This document shows, piece by piece, positions 55,691 through 64,000 of a DNA stretch of 64,000 bases. The translations under genes were made by a program, and so were the position numbers. This DNA comes from Klebsiella electrica. Its GTDB lineage: Bacteria; Pseudomonadota; Gammaproteobacteria; Enterobacterales; Enterobacteriaceae. The notes beneath the pieces were generated by a model. It was given only the letters and a program-made list of their open reading frames with translations. It searched no databases and was not told where the DNA came from. The number at the start of each line of letters is the position of its first letter. Position 1 is the first letter of the stretch. The stretch covers positions 2,914,001-2,978,000 of the forward strand of contig NZ_CP041247.1 of NCBI RefSeq assembly GCF_006711645.1, read 5' to 3'.

Positions 55691-56536
55691 TCACTCTTCT
55701 GTAACAGGAAAATGGAGCCTGAGGCCAACACCGACTTCATTTATCTTTACATAACTGGCTAAGTTTATTTTCGCGGCGAGGTCGGTACAATGACATGGAT
55801 AAAGCGAGTCCGCAGACAGCTCTTGAAAATACTCCCCTGTTTTTGACAAGGTATTTTTATCCGCATTTTGCAAGTGAAACCCACCGATCACTGAAACAAT
55901 GTGTGTTTCTCCGCTAACCAGTTTAGCATATTCGATAATATTAGAAATACCGGCATGGGAACACCCGGTAATGACAACTATTCCTTTTTTTGTTTTTACG
56001 ACCAACGCAGAATCATCTCGAACAAAGTCATCTGATATATCACCACAATGATCGAGAGTATGGCCTATAGATTCAGTTGCCTCAAAATTGTTATTTCGTG
56101 GGATCTGCCCAAGGAAAATAATGTTTTTTGTTATATTAACTGGAGTTGCCGAACAAATTTTCGTGAAGAAATAATGATTTTCCTCCAACATGAAGTTTAT
56201 ACCAATCGGCTTTGCATTATAATACTTTGGGATTAAGGCGTCAGGATGGCAGATTAACTGTATTTTTTTAGCCGGGGGATTGGTCGCGCGATCATAATAT
56301 TGTATCAAATGATTCAACCCCCAAGTATGATCGTTATGACCATGAGAAAAAACAATACTATCGAGGTCCAGTAAATCAATATTTAAGATCTGGGCATTTT
56401 TTATAAAGACGTCTGAATACCCGGTATCAAAAAGTATTTTCTTTCCATCGCATTCAATCAGATAAGATACCCCAGGCTCACCAATCAAATAGCGATCTAT
56501 AAATGTATTATTGTCAACCAGCACTGTAAGTTTCAC
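55691..56536 (-). CDS. MBL-fold hydrolase of the COG1237 (dihydropterin synthase-like) type
   Basis: A 281-residue MBL-fold protein. Ligands: SHGHNDHTWGL (HxHxDH), GCSHAGISNIIEYA, GGFHLQ and a C-terminal LYPCHCTD. This set is typical of the COG1237 group that includes archaeal MptA-like/ribofuranosylaminobenzene-phosphate synthase relatives. The gene is more AT-rich than its neighbours. Substrate unknown; probably cytosolic. Confidence 0.75.
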   Translation of the reverse strand: MKLTVLVDNNTFIDRYLIGEPGVSYLIECDGKKILFDTGYSDVFIKNAQILNIDLLDLDSIVFSHGHNDHTWGLNHLIQYYDRATNPPAKKIQLICHPDALIPKYYNAKPIGINFMLEENHYFFTKICSATPVNITKNIIFLGQIPRNNNFEATESIGHTLDHCGDISDDFVRDDSALVVKTKKGIVVITGCSHAGISNIIEYAKLVSGETHIVSVIGGFHLQNADKNTLSKTGEYFQELSADSLYPCHCTDLAAKINLASYVKINEVGVGLRLHFPVTEE

Positions 56537-57308
56537 TTGTATTCCTTATTTTTTAATTGACAAACCACCCTGGTAAAAGATGCTTATTTTATGCCCATTT
56601 TTACCAAGGAATCAATGAAATAATCAGTCGAGGGGTAAGTAAAAACTGGCAATAACCACTATCAGCCCCTTTATTTTCCCGAAGCTGGGCAGTTTCTGCA
56701 TATGTCCCGGACGCGGAGTCACTACGAGCACTTATGTACGATCCGGGGATTGGCGCGGTCATTGCCGTTATGTCATTGCTGAAAGTGGCGATCTGACACG
56801 TTTCCCCCACTACCGACTGTACCTCAACTTTTGCGGTTTTAATCTTTCCGCCCGTCAGAGCGGACAAAAGCACAGGGGTTACAGATTGTCGAAACGTGGC
56901 ACTGCGCGATTAAGATATGCCTTATGTCTTGCCGCCACCGTAGACGTAAGAACGAGAGAAAACAATTTCCGCTACAAATAATGAGCTGGCAGGATCCGTG
57001 CGCGCCAAAACGGCAGACTCTGCGTCGCAGCACAAACGGAGTCATATGCCGAATATGTGAATAAAAGCGCCATCCGGTCTGATAAAGATATGAATATTTT
57101 CTCAAATTAATGTAAACGATATTTACTTAACTATATAAAACCCAATAGGGAATATGAATTATTGTGCTAAAAACTAGTGGAAAAACATGGGGGTTAAACA
57201 ATAAATTTGAACTAGAATTTAATTTCACATCATCCGCAAATTAATGATTGATTAATTAACAGAATGTCGTCATTTTAGTATTTTGTTACATAACAGAGCT
57301 TTTATTTC
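56537..57308. other. Long gene-poor stretch, possible gene remnants
   Basis: A 90-residue minus-strand frame (56601-56873) contains a protein-like stretch (VEVQSVVGETCQIATFSND, then TAPIPGSYISARSDSASGTYAETAQL). A second frame (56839-57105) follows with no ribosome site. It looks like a broken gene I cannot name. The AT-rich 57110-57300 part probably holds the yceJ promoter. Confidence 0.4.
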
Positions 57309-57881
57309 ATGCGTCTGACAAACTCAAAAACAACGTTTGGCCTTATATCCATAACCTTGCATTGGCTGACAGCAGTAGCAGTCTATGCGATGTTTGCCTT
57401 AGGTTTGTGGATGGTCACATTAGGCTATTACGATGTCTGGTATCACAAAGCCCCGGAGATCCATAAAGGAATCGGTATCCTTTTAATGATGGGATTGGTG
57501 ATTAGGATTGCATGGAGAGTCATCTCACCACCGCCAGCCCCGTTAAAAAGCTATTCGCGACTGACACGCATTGGCGCGAGTTTAGCGCATATATTTCTAT
57601 ATGCTACCCTGTTGACCATTGTCATTAGCGGATATCTAATATCAACAGCAGATGGTAAACCCATTAATGTGTTTGGTTTATTTGAAGTTCCGGCAACATT
57701 AACCGATGCGGCAATACAAGCGGATCTCGCAGGAACAATCCATCTATGGGTTGCCTGGGCCGTTGTTATTGTCTCTGTGATGCATGGGCTGATGGCCGTT
57801 AAACACCATATTATCGATAAAGACGAAACACTTCTCAGAATGCTTGGTAAATCGTCATCACAAACTGGAGTTAAAAAATGA
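57309..57881 (+). CDS. yceJ: Cytochrome b561 family protein YceJ
   Basis: A 190-residue, four-span diheme cytochrome b: [46 protein letters not shown], a His in [11 protein letters not shown] and [20 protein letters not shown]. The His residues in the spans would coordinate heme. It overlaps yceI by ATGA, the conserved yceJ-yceI arrangement. Confidence 0.87.
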   Translation: MRLTNSKTTFGLISITLHWLTAVAVYAMFALGLWMVTLGYYDVWYHKAPEIHKGIGILLMMGLVIRIAWRVISPPPAPLKSYSRLTRIGASLAHIFLYATLLTIVISGYLISTADGKPINVFGLFEVPATLTDAAIQADLAGTIHLWVAWAVVIVSVMHGLMAVKHHIIDKDETLLRMLGKSSSQTGVKK

Positions 57882-58450
57882 AAAAACACCTGCTGGGTCT
57901 TTCGCTGTTTGCTGTCCTGTTTTCATCCGCTCCTGCTTTTGCAGCTAATTATAAAATTGATAAAGAGGGGCAGCACGCATTTATAAACTTCAAGATTAAA
58001 CATCTCGGCTATAGTTGGTTATATGGTACCTTCAAGGACTTTGACGGGACTTTCACCTATGATGAATCTAACCCAGCGGCTGATAAAGTGAGTGTGAAAA
58101 TCGCTACCGGCAGTCTCGACACTAACCACGCAGAACGAGATAAACATCTGCGTGGTGCTGAATTCCTGAACGTAAGTAAATTTCCGGAAGCAACTTTCTT
58201 GTCGAAGGAAGTGAAACAAAATGGTGACAACCTTGATATTACCGGTGACCTGACACTCAATGGTGTAACGCACCCAGTCACCCTTAATGCAAAACTAGTT
58301 GGTAAAGGGGATGATCCATGGGGCGGTAAACGCGCAGGTTTTGAAGCCAAGGGCAACATCCACCTCAAAGACTTTAATATTAAAAGCGATCTTGGACCAG
58401 CGTCACAAGACGTTGAGCTGATAATCTCTGTCGAAGGCATTCAGCAATAA
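57878..58450 (+). CDS. yceI: YceI-family periplasmic lipid-binding protein
   Basis: A 190-residue exported lipocalin-like protein. The signal peptide ends at about [11 protein letters not shown] (residue 22). The YceI signature runs through [29 protein letters not shown] and [37 protein letters not shown]. It binds isoprenoid-like lipids in homologs. The transcript ends at a strong terminator. Confidence 0.9.
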   Translation: MKKHLLGLSLFAVLFSSAPAFAANYKIDKEGQHAFINFKIKHLGYSWLYGTFKDFDGTFTYDESNPAADKVSVKIATGSLDTNHAERDKHLRGAEFLNVSKFPEATFLSKEVKQNGDNLDITGDLTLNGVTHPVTLNAKLVGKGDDPWGGKRAGFEAKGNIHLKDFNIKSDLGPASQDVELIISVEGIQQ

Positions 58451-58457
58451 AATCTTA

Positions 58458-58483
58458 CCCCGGCATAATATGCCGGGTTTTTG
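58458..58483 (+). terminator. Rho-independent terminator after yceI
   Basis: CCCGGCATA and TATGCCGGG form a stem followed by GTTTTTGA, the classical hairpin plus U-run. Confidence 0.85.
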
Positions 58484-58840
58484 ACTTCACATCAGGCAGA
58501 TTATTATTTTGATAAGACGTCATTCAGAGACTATCCCAACAAAATTTCATTCCAGATAATAATACTGCGGCGTTGTTGAATAAATCAGTTTTCCCGAACG
58601 TCGCGGCTACGGCGTCTCTGTGTCCAGAATCATCCGAGAAGAGAAAAATCATTGTCTGAAAAATCATTGTCTGAAAAATCGATCATGAGACATGATGGTC
58701 CACTAAATGCCATTTCCCGCTTAATAACGACAGCATTTTCAGACTGTTTTTCTCTCTGTTATATTTTGATATATCATAAAGTTACCCACTAACGTATGAT
58801 CTCGTTCCATTGGTCCTCACCCCCTAAAACAGGAGGTCTC
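58484..58840. other. Intergenic region with IS5/IS903-like end and tandem repeat
   Basis: GGCGTTGTTGAATAAATCAG (58569-58588) is one base off the terminal repeat of IS903-type IS5-family elements; no transposase remains. A 15-bp unit ATTGTCTGAAAAATC occurs twice in tandem (58651-58680) with a partial third in front. No gene seen. Confidence 0.55.
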
Positions 58841-59476
58841 ATGTCATCGATGGTTCTTCATTTCCTTAATGCGCAAAAGAAGCTAACAGCACATTACAAC
58901 TGGCTTGAAACATGTCTGTCAGAGACGTACATGAAAGCCAATATCCCTATGCCATTACCTTCTCTGGATGTAATCGTTAAAGCCGGAGTCCATGTTATTC
59001 CTGAAAAAGGACATCTGGGATATTGCCCGGAACCTGGGGTTGTGTATATTACGGTTGATCCTGCGAACCCGGCATTTTGTGCTAATGCCAATCAATCACT
59101 GGAACGAATGTTTGCTCATGAACTCCACCATGCAGCAAGATGGCGTGGTCCGGGATATGGCTTTTCTCTGGGTGAAGTTCTTGTCTCCGAGGGATTAGCC
59201 GGGCATTTCGCTATTCAGCTCTTTGGGGGGCCGCCAGAACCCTGGGAATGTCTTGATTCACATGAAATGAATCTTTACAAGGCACGGGTATCAAGAGAAT
59301 GGCAGAACACGGATTATAACCATAATGTCTGGTTTTTCGGTGCTGGCGATTTGCCCAGATGGCTGGGATATTCTCTGGGTTTTGATTTGGTTGCCCGTTA
59401 TTTGTCAGCGCACCCTGAACACCGGGCATCAACACTTACAGATGCAAGTGCAGAGGTGTTCAGGAATTCAATCTAA
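58841..59476 (+). CDS. DUF2268-like predicted zinc metalloprotease
   Basis: A 211-residue cytosolic protein. ATG 58841 has a perfect AGGAGGT ribosome site; the longer frame is unnecessary. The zinc-protease core is MFAHELHHAARWRG (HExxH) with a downstream Glu in SEGLAGHFAIQLFG, as in DUF2268 putative Zn-dependent proteases. WFFGAGDLPRWLGYSLGFDLVARYL is typical of the C-terminal part. Substrate and role unknown. Confidence 0.75.
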   Translation: MSSMVLHFLNAQKKLTAHYNWLETCLSETYMKANIPMPLPSLDVIVKAGVHVIPEKGHLGYCPEPGVVYITVDPANPAFCANANQSLERMFAHELHHAARWRGPGYGFSLGEVLVSEGLAGHFAIQLFGGPPEPWECLDSHEMNLYKARVSREWQNTDYNHNVWFFGAGDLPRWLGYSLGFDLVARYLSAHPEHRASTLTDASAEVFRNSI

Positions 59477-59640
59477 TTGGCAAGAAAACAGAAGCGTTTT
59501 TTCGCCCAATTTCATAAAACCCGGTACGTTCATAACCTCTTCTTGCACCGTTATTCTCTGCAATAATATCCAGATATGGCGTCCTGAAGACAGACACCGT
59601 TTTTAATGCCGAAGATCTGAAACTGGCGCTATCAAGCTGA
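59460..59640 (-). pseudogene. GNAT acetyltransferase C-terminal remnant
   Basis: A minus-strand frame with the stretch YLDIIAENNGARRGYERTGF followed by EIGRK, a typical GNAT motif-B region (asparagine, then YE..GF). No N-terminal acetyl-CoA motif precedes it, so only the end of a gene survives. It overlaps the end of the zinc-protease gene. Confidence 0.5.
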
Positions 59641-59692
59641 CGGTACCAGGCTGGCATTACACTGGGGACAACGCACACTACGGTAAACAGGC

Positions 59693-59724
59693 GTAGTCCG
59701 CTATGAGCGGACGTTAGCGGCAAT
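59693..59724. repeat. Dispersed intergenic repeat, degenerate copy
   Basis: GTAGTCCGCTATGAGCGGAC matches the right arm of the copy at 20694. It lies a few bases from the IS66 insertion point. Confidence 0.45.
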
Positions 59725-59767
59725 GTGCAATATTCGTAAGCGCCTCGTGAAGGACGTGGGGTAAAAA

Positions 59768-61324
59768 TTAGTTTACAGAGAGGGTGACGTTCCAGGGCAA
59801 CAGATCTTTCACGCGGTTGGCAGGCCAGGTATTGATGACACTGATCACGTGGTGCAGCCAGGCCTCCGGCTCGATGCCGTTGAGTTTGCAGCTTCCGAGC
59901 AGGCTGTACATCACTGCCGCACTGTCACCACCACTATCAGAGCCGAAGAACATGTAGTTACGCCGTCCCAGCGCCACCACTCGAAGTGCGTTTTCGCACA
60001 GATTATTGTCGATCTCCACCCAGCCATTGCGGCAGTATTCGTTCAGTGCATCCCATTGTTTCAGCAGGTATGCGAACGCTTTCGCCGTATCTGAGTGACG
60101 CGACAGCGTGCCCATCTGCTGTTGTATCCAGTCGTACAGCGACTGCATCAGCGGAACACTTCTGGCTTTCCTGGCTGTCAGTCGCTCTTCTGCCGGACTA
60201 CCGCGGATCTCCGATTCGATGGCGTACAGCGCCCCGATACGGTTCAGCGCCTCTGCTGTTACCGCCGTTGGATGGCGAACGTGAACATCGTGGAGCTTGC
60301 GTCGGGCATGTGCCATACAGGCCGCTTCGGTTACCCGCCCGCTTTCATAAAGAGCGTTGTAACCCGCGTAGGCATCGGCCTGCAGGATACCACTGTAGTC
60401 CGCCAGATGTTGCTGTGGATGGATACCTTTGCGGTCGGGAGAGTAGGAGAACCACACGGCAGCCGGCATGGTTGAGCCGGCGTTACGATCGTCACGAACA
60501 TAGACCCACAGCCGCCCGGTACGGGTTTTACCCTGACCAGGCTCCAGTACACTCACCGGCGTGTCGTCTGCATGCACTTTACCCGGCATCAGCACATAGT
60601 GGTTCAGTTCATCATACAGCGGACGAAGTTGTTCTCCCATAATGTCAACCCAGCGCCCCATCGTATTGCGGCTCAGCTCCACGCCCTGCCGGGCGTAGAT
60701 TTCCGACTGACGATACAGCGGCAGGTGTTCAGCGAACTTCGCCATGATAATGCGTGCCAGCAGAGCCGGACTGGCGTAACTGCGCTCGATGGGTTTTGGT
60801 GGCAGTGGTGCCTGCACGATGCAGTCGCACCGACTGCAGGCCAGTTTTGGGCGGACCGTTTCGATTACCCTGAACGCAGTGTTGATGATATCCAGCTGTT
60901 CAGAGATGCTTTCCCCCAGCGGTTTTAGTTTGCCGCTGCAGACCGGGCATTCGGTTTCTGCCGGGGAGATAACCCGCCTGTCACGGGGGAGTGTTACCGG
61001 AAGCGCTTTGCGGGCGGGAGTGTCTGATGTTTTTGATCCCGTATCTCCGGCCATTGAGGTGAGTTGCGACTGCGCCTCGCCAAGCCTGTTCTGGAGCTCG
61101 GTTATGCGCTTTTCTGCCTGCGCGATCTTCTTTTCTATCTTCTCGCGGTTTTTCTCGCTGCTGCGGCCGAACAACATTCTCTGCAGTTTAGCGACCAGCG
61201 CCCTGAGTGAGTCGATCTCGCGGGCATAGCCGGTTATTTCACCGGACAGACGGACGATAACCGCCTGCTGTGCGATCAGCAGGGCCTTCAGTTGCTCGAT
61301 GTCGTCGGGGAGTGTGTTGTTCAT
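59768..61324 (-). CDS. tnpC: IS66-family transposase TnpC
   Basis: A 518-residue transposase. An N-terminal coiled region ([20 protein letters not shown]) and a zinc-finger-like part (CPVCSGK, CSRCD) precede the DDE core: Asp in [11 protein letters not shown], Asp in [12 protein letters not shown] and Glu in [18 protein letters not shown]. Full length. Confidence 0.9.
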   Translation of the reverse strand: MNNTLPDDIEQLKALLIAQQAVIVRLSGEITGYAREIDSLRALVAKLQRMLFGRSSEKNREKIEKKIAQAEKRITELQNRLGEAQSQLTSMAGDTGSKTSDTPARKALPVTLPRDRRVISPAETECPVCSGKLKPLGESISEQLDIINTAFRVIETVRPKLACSRCDCIVQAPLPPKPIERSYASPALLARIIMAKFAEHLPLYRQSEIYARQGVELSRNTMGRWVDIMGEQLRPLYDELNHYVLMPGKVHADDTPVSVLEPGQGKTRTGRLWVYVRDDRNAGSTMPAAVWFSYSPDRKGIHPQQHLADYSGILQADAYAGYNALYESGRVTEAACMAHARRKLHDVHVRHPTAVTAEALNRIGALYAIESEIRGSPAEERLTARKARSVPLMQSLYDWIQQQMGTLSRHSDTAKAFAYLLKQWDALNEYCRNGWVEIDNNLCENALRVVALGRRNYMFFGSDSGGDSAAVMYSLLGSCKLNGIEPEAWLHHVISVINTWPANRVKDLLPWNVTLSVN

Positions 61325-61343
61325 TCCCCTGTTTTATCACGGG

Positions 61344-61691
61344 TTATATCCGTATACCAGGCCGTTCCGTCCGTTTTGGATGTTGCCACGCGATCCCCTC
61401 CAGAAGCATGGACAACTGGGCGGGTGTCAGATGCACTTTCCCGTCGCGGGTCACCGGCCACACGAAGCGGCCCTGCTCGAGGCGTTTGGCGAACAGGCAC
61501 AACCCGTCACGATCGGCCCACAGTATTTTCACCATTTTGCCACTGCGGCCCCGGAAGACGAAGATATGCCCGGAGAACGGGTCATCTTTCAGCGTATTCT
61601 GCACCTTCGAAGCCAGCCCGTTGAAGCCACAACGCATATCTGTGACGCCAGCGATGATCCAGATTCTGGTACCGGTTGGCAGAGTTATCAT
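61344..61691 (-). CDS. tnpB: IS66-family accessory protein TnpB
   Basis: A 115-residue protein with the signature LPTGTRIWIIAGVTDMRCGFNGLASKVQ and GHIFVFRGRSGKMVKILWADRDGLCLFAKRLEQGRFVWP. Overlaps tnpA by ATGA. Required for IS66 transposition. Confidence 0.9.
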   Translation of the reverse strand: MITLPTGTRIWIIAGVTDMRCGFNGLASKVQNTLKDDPFSGHIFVFRGRSGKMVKILWADRDGLCLFAKRLEQGRFVWPVTRDGKVHLTPAQLSMLLEGIAWQHPKRTERPGIRI

Positions 61692-62362
61692 CGGGCACCG
61701 CCTTTCATTTCGCGGATTAGCGCCCGTAACAGTTCCGGAGTGAGAGGGTCAAACAGTTTTACCACACCTGATTTAAGATGCAGCTCGCACCGTGGGACGT
61801 TTTCGGGATCGCACTCAGGGCACTCATCAGGCTTGTTACGCCAGAAGGGATTTGTAACTGGTCTGATCGGCTCTGGCGTATCAGTCAGTGCCACCGGGAC
61901 AGGCATGCATTCCTGTATATCATCATCGCTCAGTAAGCCGTCCTCGTACTGGCTTTTCCATTTAAACAGCAGGTTATCATTGATATCGTGCTCTCTGGCG
62001 ATCCGGGCAACAACAGCACCGGGTTGTAATGCCTGCTTAGCCAGACTGACCTTAAATTCACGGCTGTAGCTGGCTCGCCGTTCTTTTCGCCATTTTTCCT
62101 CGCTGATTTCAGGGCGAGTGGATTCATTTTTTCTGTTGGCATAAAGGATGGCGTCAAGCTGAGCGAATGAGACTGAATCGGGCAATGGCCATGCGATACC
62201 GGATGCAATAAAGCGCTGAAAAAGCGTATGTATTGTGGAATGACTGAGACCGAGGCGCTGAGCGATGGCCCGGATGGTCAGTTTATCTTCAAATCTTAAA
62301 CGCAGGGCATCAGGCAAATAAGAACGGAAGCAGGGAATATCTTTTGTTGTCTGGGAATTCAT
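61688..62362 (-). CDS. tnpA: IS66-family accessory protein TnpA
   Basis: A 224-residue protein. An N-terminal helix-turn-helix (LTIRAIAQRLGLSHSTIHTLFQRF) and a second IS3-like helix-turn-helix region (RREYSREFKVSLAKQAL type, GAVVARIAREHDINDNLLFKWKSQY) are visible. First gene of the element. Confidence 0.85.
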   Translation of the reverse strand: MNSQTTKDIPCFRSYLPDALRLRFEDKLTIRAIAQRLGLSHSTIHTLFQRFIASGIAWPLPDSVSFAQLDAILYANRKNESTRPEISEEKWRKERRASYSREFKVSLAKQALQPGAVVARIAREHDINDNLLFKWKSQYEDGLLSDDDIQECMPVPVALTDTPEPIRPVTNPFWRNKPDECPECDPENVPRCELHLKSGVVKLFDPLTPELLRALIREMKGGAR

Positions 62363-62511
62363 CGTTCGTGTCCATCAAAATAGATGGGCGCGATTGTTGC
62401 CAGACAGGACAATTTTCACAAGACGTCGCAGATGGGGCGCTTACCAATATTCAGACTGAGCCATACCGACAATATGTGCCCCCCATAATCTTTAAACTTA
62501 TGGCGATTCGG

Positions 62512-63948
62512 TCAATGCCCCCTGACCAATTCATGGCATAAGCTACCGAGTTGTTCCACCGCATGTAAAAGCTGGCGGGTGGGTTCATTCGCGCAGTTCA
62601 ACCGCAGGTAGTTTTGCAGTTCCGCCGCCCCAGGGGAAAACAGCGGTCCCGGACTGACGCCAATGCCAAGGGCGAGAGCGCGACGATGGACCTCCAGCGC
62701 CTCTATCCCGGACGGAAGTTGTACCCAAATCAGAAAACCGGCTTCTGGCGCGGCGACGCGCGTGCCCGGAGGGAAGCTGGTTTCAACCTTTGCGATAATA
62801 GCCCGGATACCCTGCGCAATCCGCAGCTTCAGGTGCCGCAGATGCCTGTCATAATCACCGCTGGCCAGAATCTCGTTTGCCGCGGCTTCCATCAGCGGCG
62901 AGCCTGCCCACTCCCCTGCCATGCGGGCCTGCAATACCGTTGCGTGATAGCGTCCGGCAGCAATCCAGCCGATTCTCCAGCCCGGCGCCAGGGTTTTAGA
63001 CAGCGAGCTGCAATAAATAACATTTCCGCACCTGTCAAAGGCTTTACACGCTGGCGGCCGCTGCGCGCCGCCGGCCAGATCGCCATATACATCATCCTCA
63101 ATTAACGGAATGCCCTGACTGGCAAGCAGGGTCACCAGATCCCGCTTGCGTTCAACGGGCATGCTGGCACCCAACGGATTTTGCACCGTGGGCGAGGCCA
63201 GAACGGCGACAGGACGATGGCGCAGAATGGCCTCTTCAAGCGGCGCCAGTAATAAACCTTCAATCGGGTCAGTGGGGATCTGTAATGCCTTCAGACCCAG
63301 ACTCTCCAACAGCAGGAGCGTGCCGAAGTAGGCGGGCTGCTCAATCGCCACGGCATCGCCTGGCCGGCACACGGCATGGAGCGCCAGACGTAGCGCCTGT
63401 GTTGCGCCGGCGGTAATGATCAGGTCATCCGCGCCAAAAAGGCCCCCCCACTGCGCAGCGCGAGCGGCAATCTTGCGACGCAGGTCTGCTCTCCCCGGAG
63501 GCAGGCTGTAGCTCTGTCCGCGCGCATCAAGCCGACGACCGGCTGTCTGTAACGCCCGCTGCAGCGCATCTACGGGCAGCCAGGCGGGATCGGGTAGCGC
63601 GGCGCCAAGCGGGACCAGACGCGCTTCAGCGCTACCGAACAGCGAGCGGGCTATAGCGGACATGGTTACCGGCACGGGCCCTGGTAAAGACGCGGGGCTT
63701 TGCGCCTCCCCGCCGGGGGTTATCTGGCGAACAAAGTAGCCTGAACGCGGTCGCGCGATAATCAGCCCCTCCGCCTCAAGACAGCGCAGGGCTTCCAGCG
63801 CCGTGGGGAGACTGACCTGCTCGCGCTCGGCCAGTTTACGCGCGGAGATAATACGATCGCCGGCTCGTAAAGCGCCTGACGCGAGCGTAAGCCGCAGCGT
63901 TTCGGCGATTCGGCGGTAGTGGGGAGTCGGCGGGAAGGGATCGGACAT
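62512..63948 (-). CDS. MocR/PdxR-family regulator (GntR helix-turn-helix fused to aminotransferase domain)
   Basis: A 478-residue regulator. The N-terminal winged helix (about 8-75: HYRRIAETLRLTLASGALRAGDRIISARKLAEREQVSLPTALEALRCLEAEGLIIARPRSGYFV) is linked to a fold-type I aminotransferase-like domain with TAGATQALRLALHAVC, EDDVYGDLA and the PLP-lysine in YCSSLSKTLAPGWRIGW. Such proteins bind PLP and an amine ligand. An inverted repeat lies just upstream. The divergent target gene is outside the window. Confidence 0.88.
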   Translation of the reverse strand: MSDPFPPTPHYRRIAETLRLTLASGALRAGDRIISARKLAEREQVSLPTALEALRCLEAEGLIIARPRSGYFVRQITPGGEAQSPASLPGPVPVTMSAIARSLFGSAEARLVPLGAALPDPAWLPVDALQRALQTAGRRLDARGQSYSLPPGRADLRRKIAARAAQWGGLFGADDLIITAGATQALRLALHAVCRPGDAVAIEQPAYFGTLLLLESLGLKALQIPTDPIEGLLLAPLEEAILRHRPVAVLASPTVQNPLGASMPVERKRDLVTLLASQGIPLIEDDVYGDLAGGAQRPPACKAFDRCGNVIYCSSLSKTLAPGWRIGWIAAGRYHATVLQARMAGEWAGSPLMEAAANEILASGDYDRHLRHLKLRIAQGIRAIIAKVETSFPPGTRVAAPEAGFLIWVQLPSGIEALEVHRRALALGIGVSPGPLFSPGAAELQNYLRLNCANEPTRQLLHAVEQLGSLCHELVRGH

Positions 63949-63954
63949 CGCTAT

Positions 63955-63991
63955 CTGTATAGTCTGGTTTTTGATAAATCTGACTATACAG
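63955..63991. promoter_or_regulatory. Inverted repeat upstream of the MocR-type gene
   Basis: CTGTATAGTC (63955-63964) and GACTATACAG (63982-63991) are perfect 10-bp arms separated by 17 bases, only a few bases upstream of the start. Likely operator for autoregulation and for a divergent gene beyond the window. Confidence 0.7.
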
Positions 63992-64000
63992 GCGATGCAG

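Larger units (their letters stand above)
59728..62452. mobile_element. IS66-family insertion sequence with 8-bp target duplication
   Basis: The element spans 59736-62444 (2709 bp). Its ends start GTAAGCGCC on both sides (59736 and, on the minus strand, 62444). The direct repeats CAATATTC at 59728-59735 and 62445-62452 are identical, the 8-bp duplication expected of IS66. tnpA, tnpB and tnpC are all intact and in the order expected, on the minus strand. A recent insertion. Confidence 0.9.

Noticed and set aside
56601..57105. A real gene in the stretch before yceJ
   Set aside because: Two short, partly overlapping frames without ribosome sites; treated as possible remnants only.
1..64000. tRNA, rRNA, CRISPR arrays or prophage modules
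   Set aside because: I found no cloverleaf-like tRNA sequence, no regularly spaced repeats and no phage structural genes; the integrase and IS genes stand alone.

Overview
The window looks like chromosome of a Klebsiella species, most likely of the K. pneumoniae complex. The best evidence is a complete crr locus (RND pump KexD, a small membrane protein, response regulator CrrA, sensor kinase CrrB) at 5.7-11.6 kb. Supporting signs are YncE behind a Fur-like box, YceJ-YceI, a codB-pucR-codA operon and typical enterobacterial ABC, MFS and LysR genes. No ribosomal, tRNA or other core housekeeping genes are present. This is an accessory, metabolic stretch with two transposon genes, a lone integrase and several gene remnants.

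Layout. 0-5.7 kb: a cut-off dienelactone-hydrolase-like gene with divergent LysR regulator, a minimal tyrosine recombinase, an isochorismatase-family hydrolase, a LysE exporter, a TolA-like lipoprotein and a GNAT acetyltransferase. 5.7-12.5 kb: the crr locus with a TupA-like ATP-grasp gene. 12.8-18.3 kb: a tightly coupled seven-gene operon (amino-acid-type ABC transporter, M20 amidohydrolase, DUF1989 protein, XRE-cupin regulator) behind a sigma-54-like promoter and NtrC-like sites. 18.8-23 kb: a NUDIX gene, then an AT-rich island with a PLD-like protein, an unknown basic protein and an IS110 transposase carrying an in-frame amber stop. 23.4-31.4 kb: YncE, a hydrolase, a NUDIX protein, MFS/LysR and YafY-type regulator/SDR. 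31.7-35.6 kb: a FUSC/DUF1656/HlyD efflux set whose FUSC gene is frameshifted, with divergent AraC regulator. 36.2-40.4 kb: an all-minus array DUF2913, LrgA, RamA-like, LrgB, YhjX-like and a second short AraC protein. 41-46 kb: a UppP-like phosphatase and codB-pucR-codA behind a second sigma-54/NtrC-like promoter. 46.2-53 kb: a four-gene ABC transporter divergent from MBL hydrolase-LacI-IMPase, with an 18-bp perfect palindrome between them. 53-59.5 kb: LysR/MFS, a second MBL protein, YceJ-YceI and a DUF2268-like zinc protease. 59.7-62.4 kb: an intact IS66-family element with a perfect 8-bp target duplication. 62.5-64 kb: a MocR/PdxR-type regulator with an inverted-repeat operator.

How the parts may work together. 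Two separate operons (DUF1989/M20/ABC and codB-pucR-codA) carry the same kind of nitrogen-starvation control region, so both probably scavenge nitrogen. The ABC/MBL/IMPase block reads as uptake followed by two-step dephosphorylation of an organic phosphate. The YhjX-LrgB-RamA-like-LrgA array reads as a three-carbon-acid transport cassette with its own MarA-type regulators. These three assemblies and the PLD island are the best candidates for undescribed biology. Functions are inferred from protein motifs and context; no database search was run.
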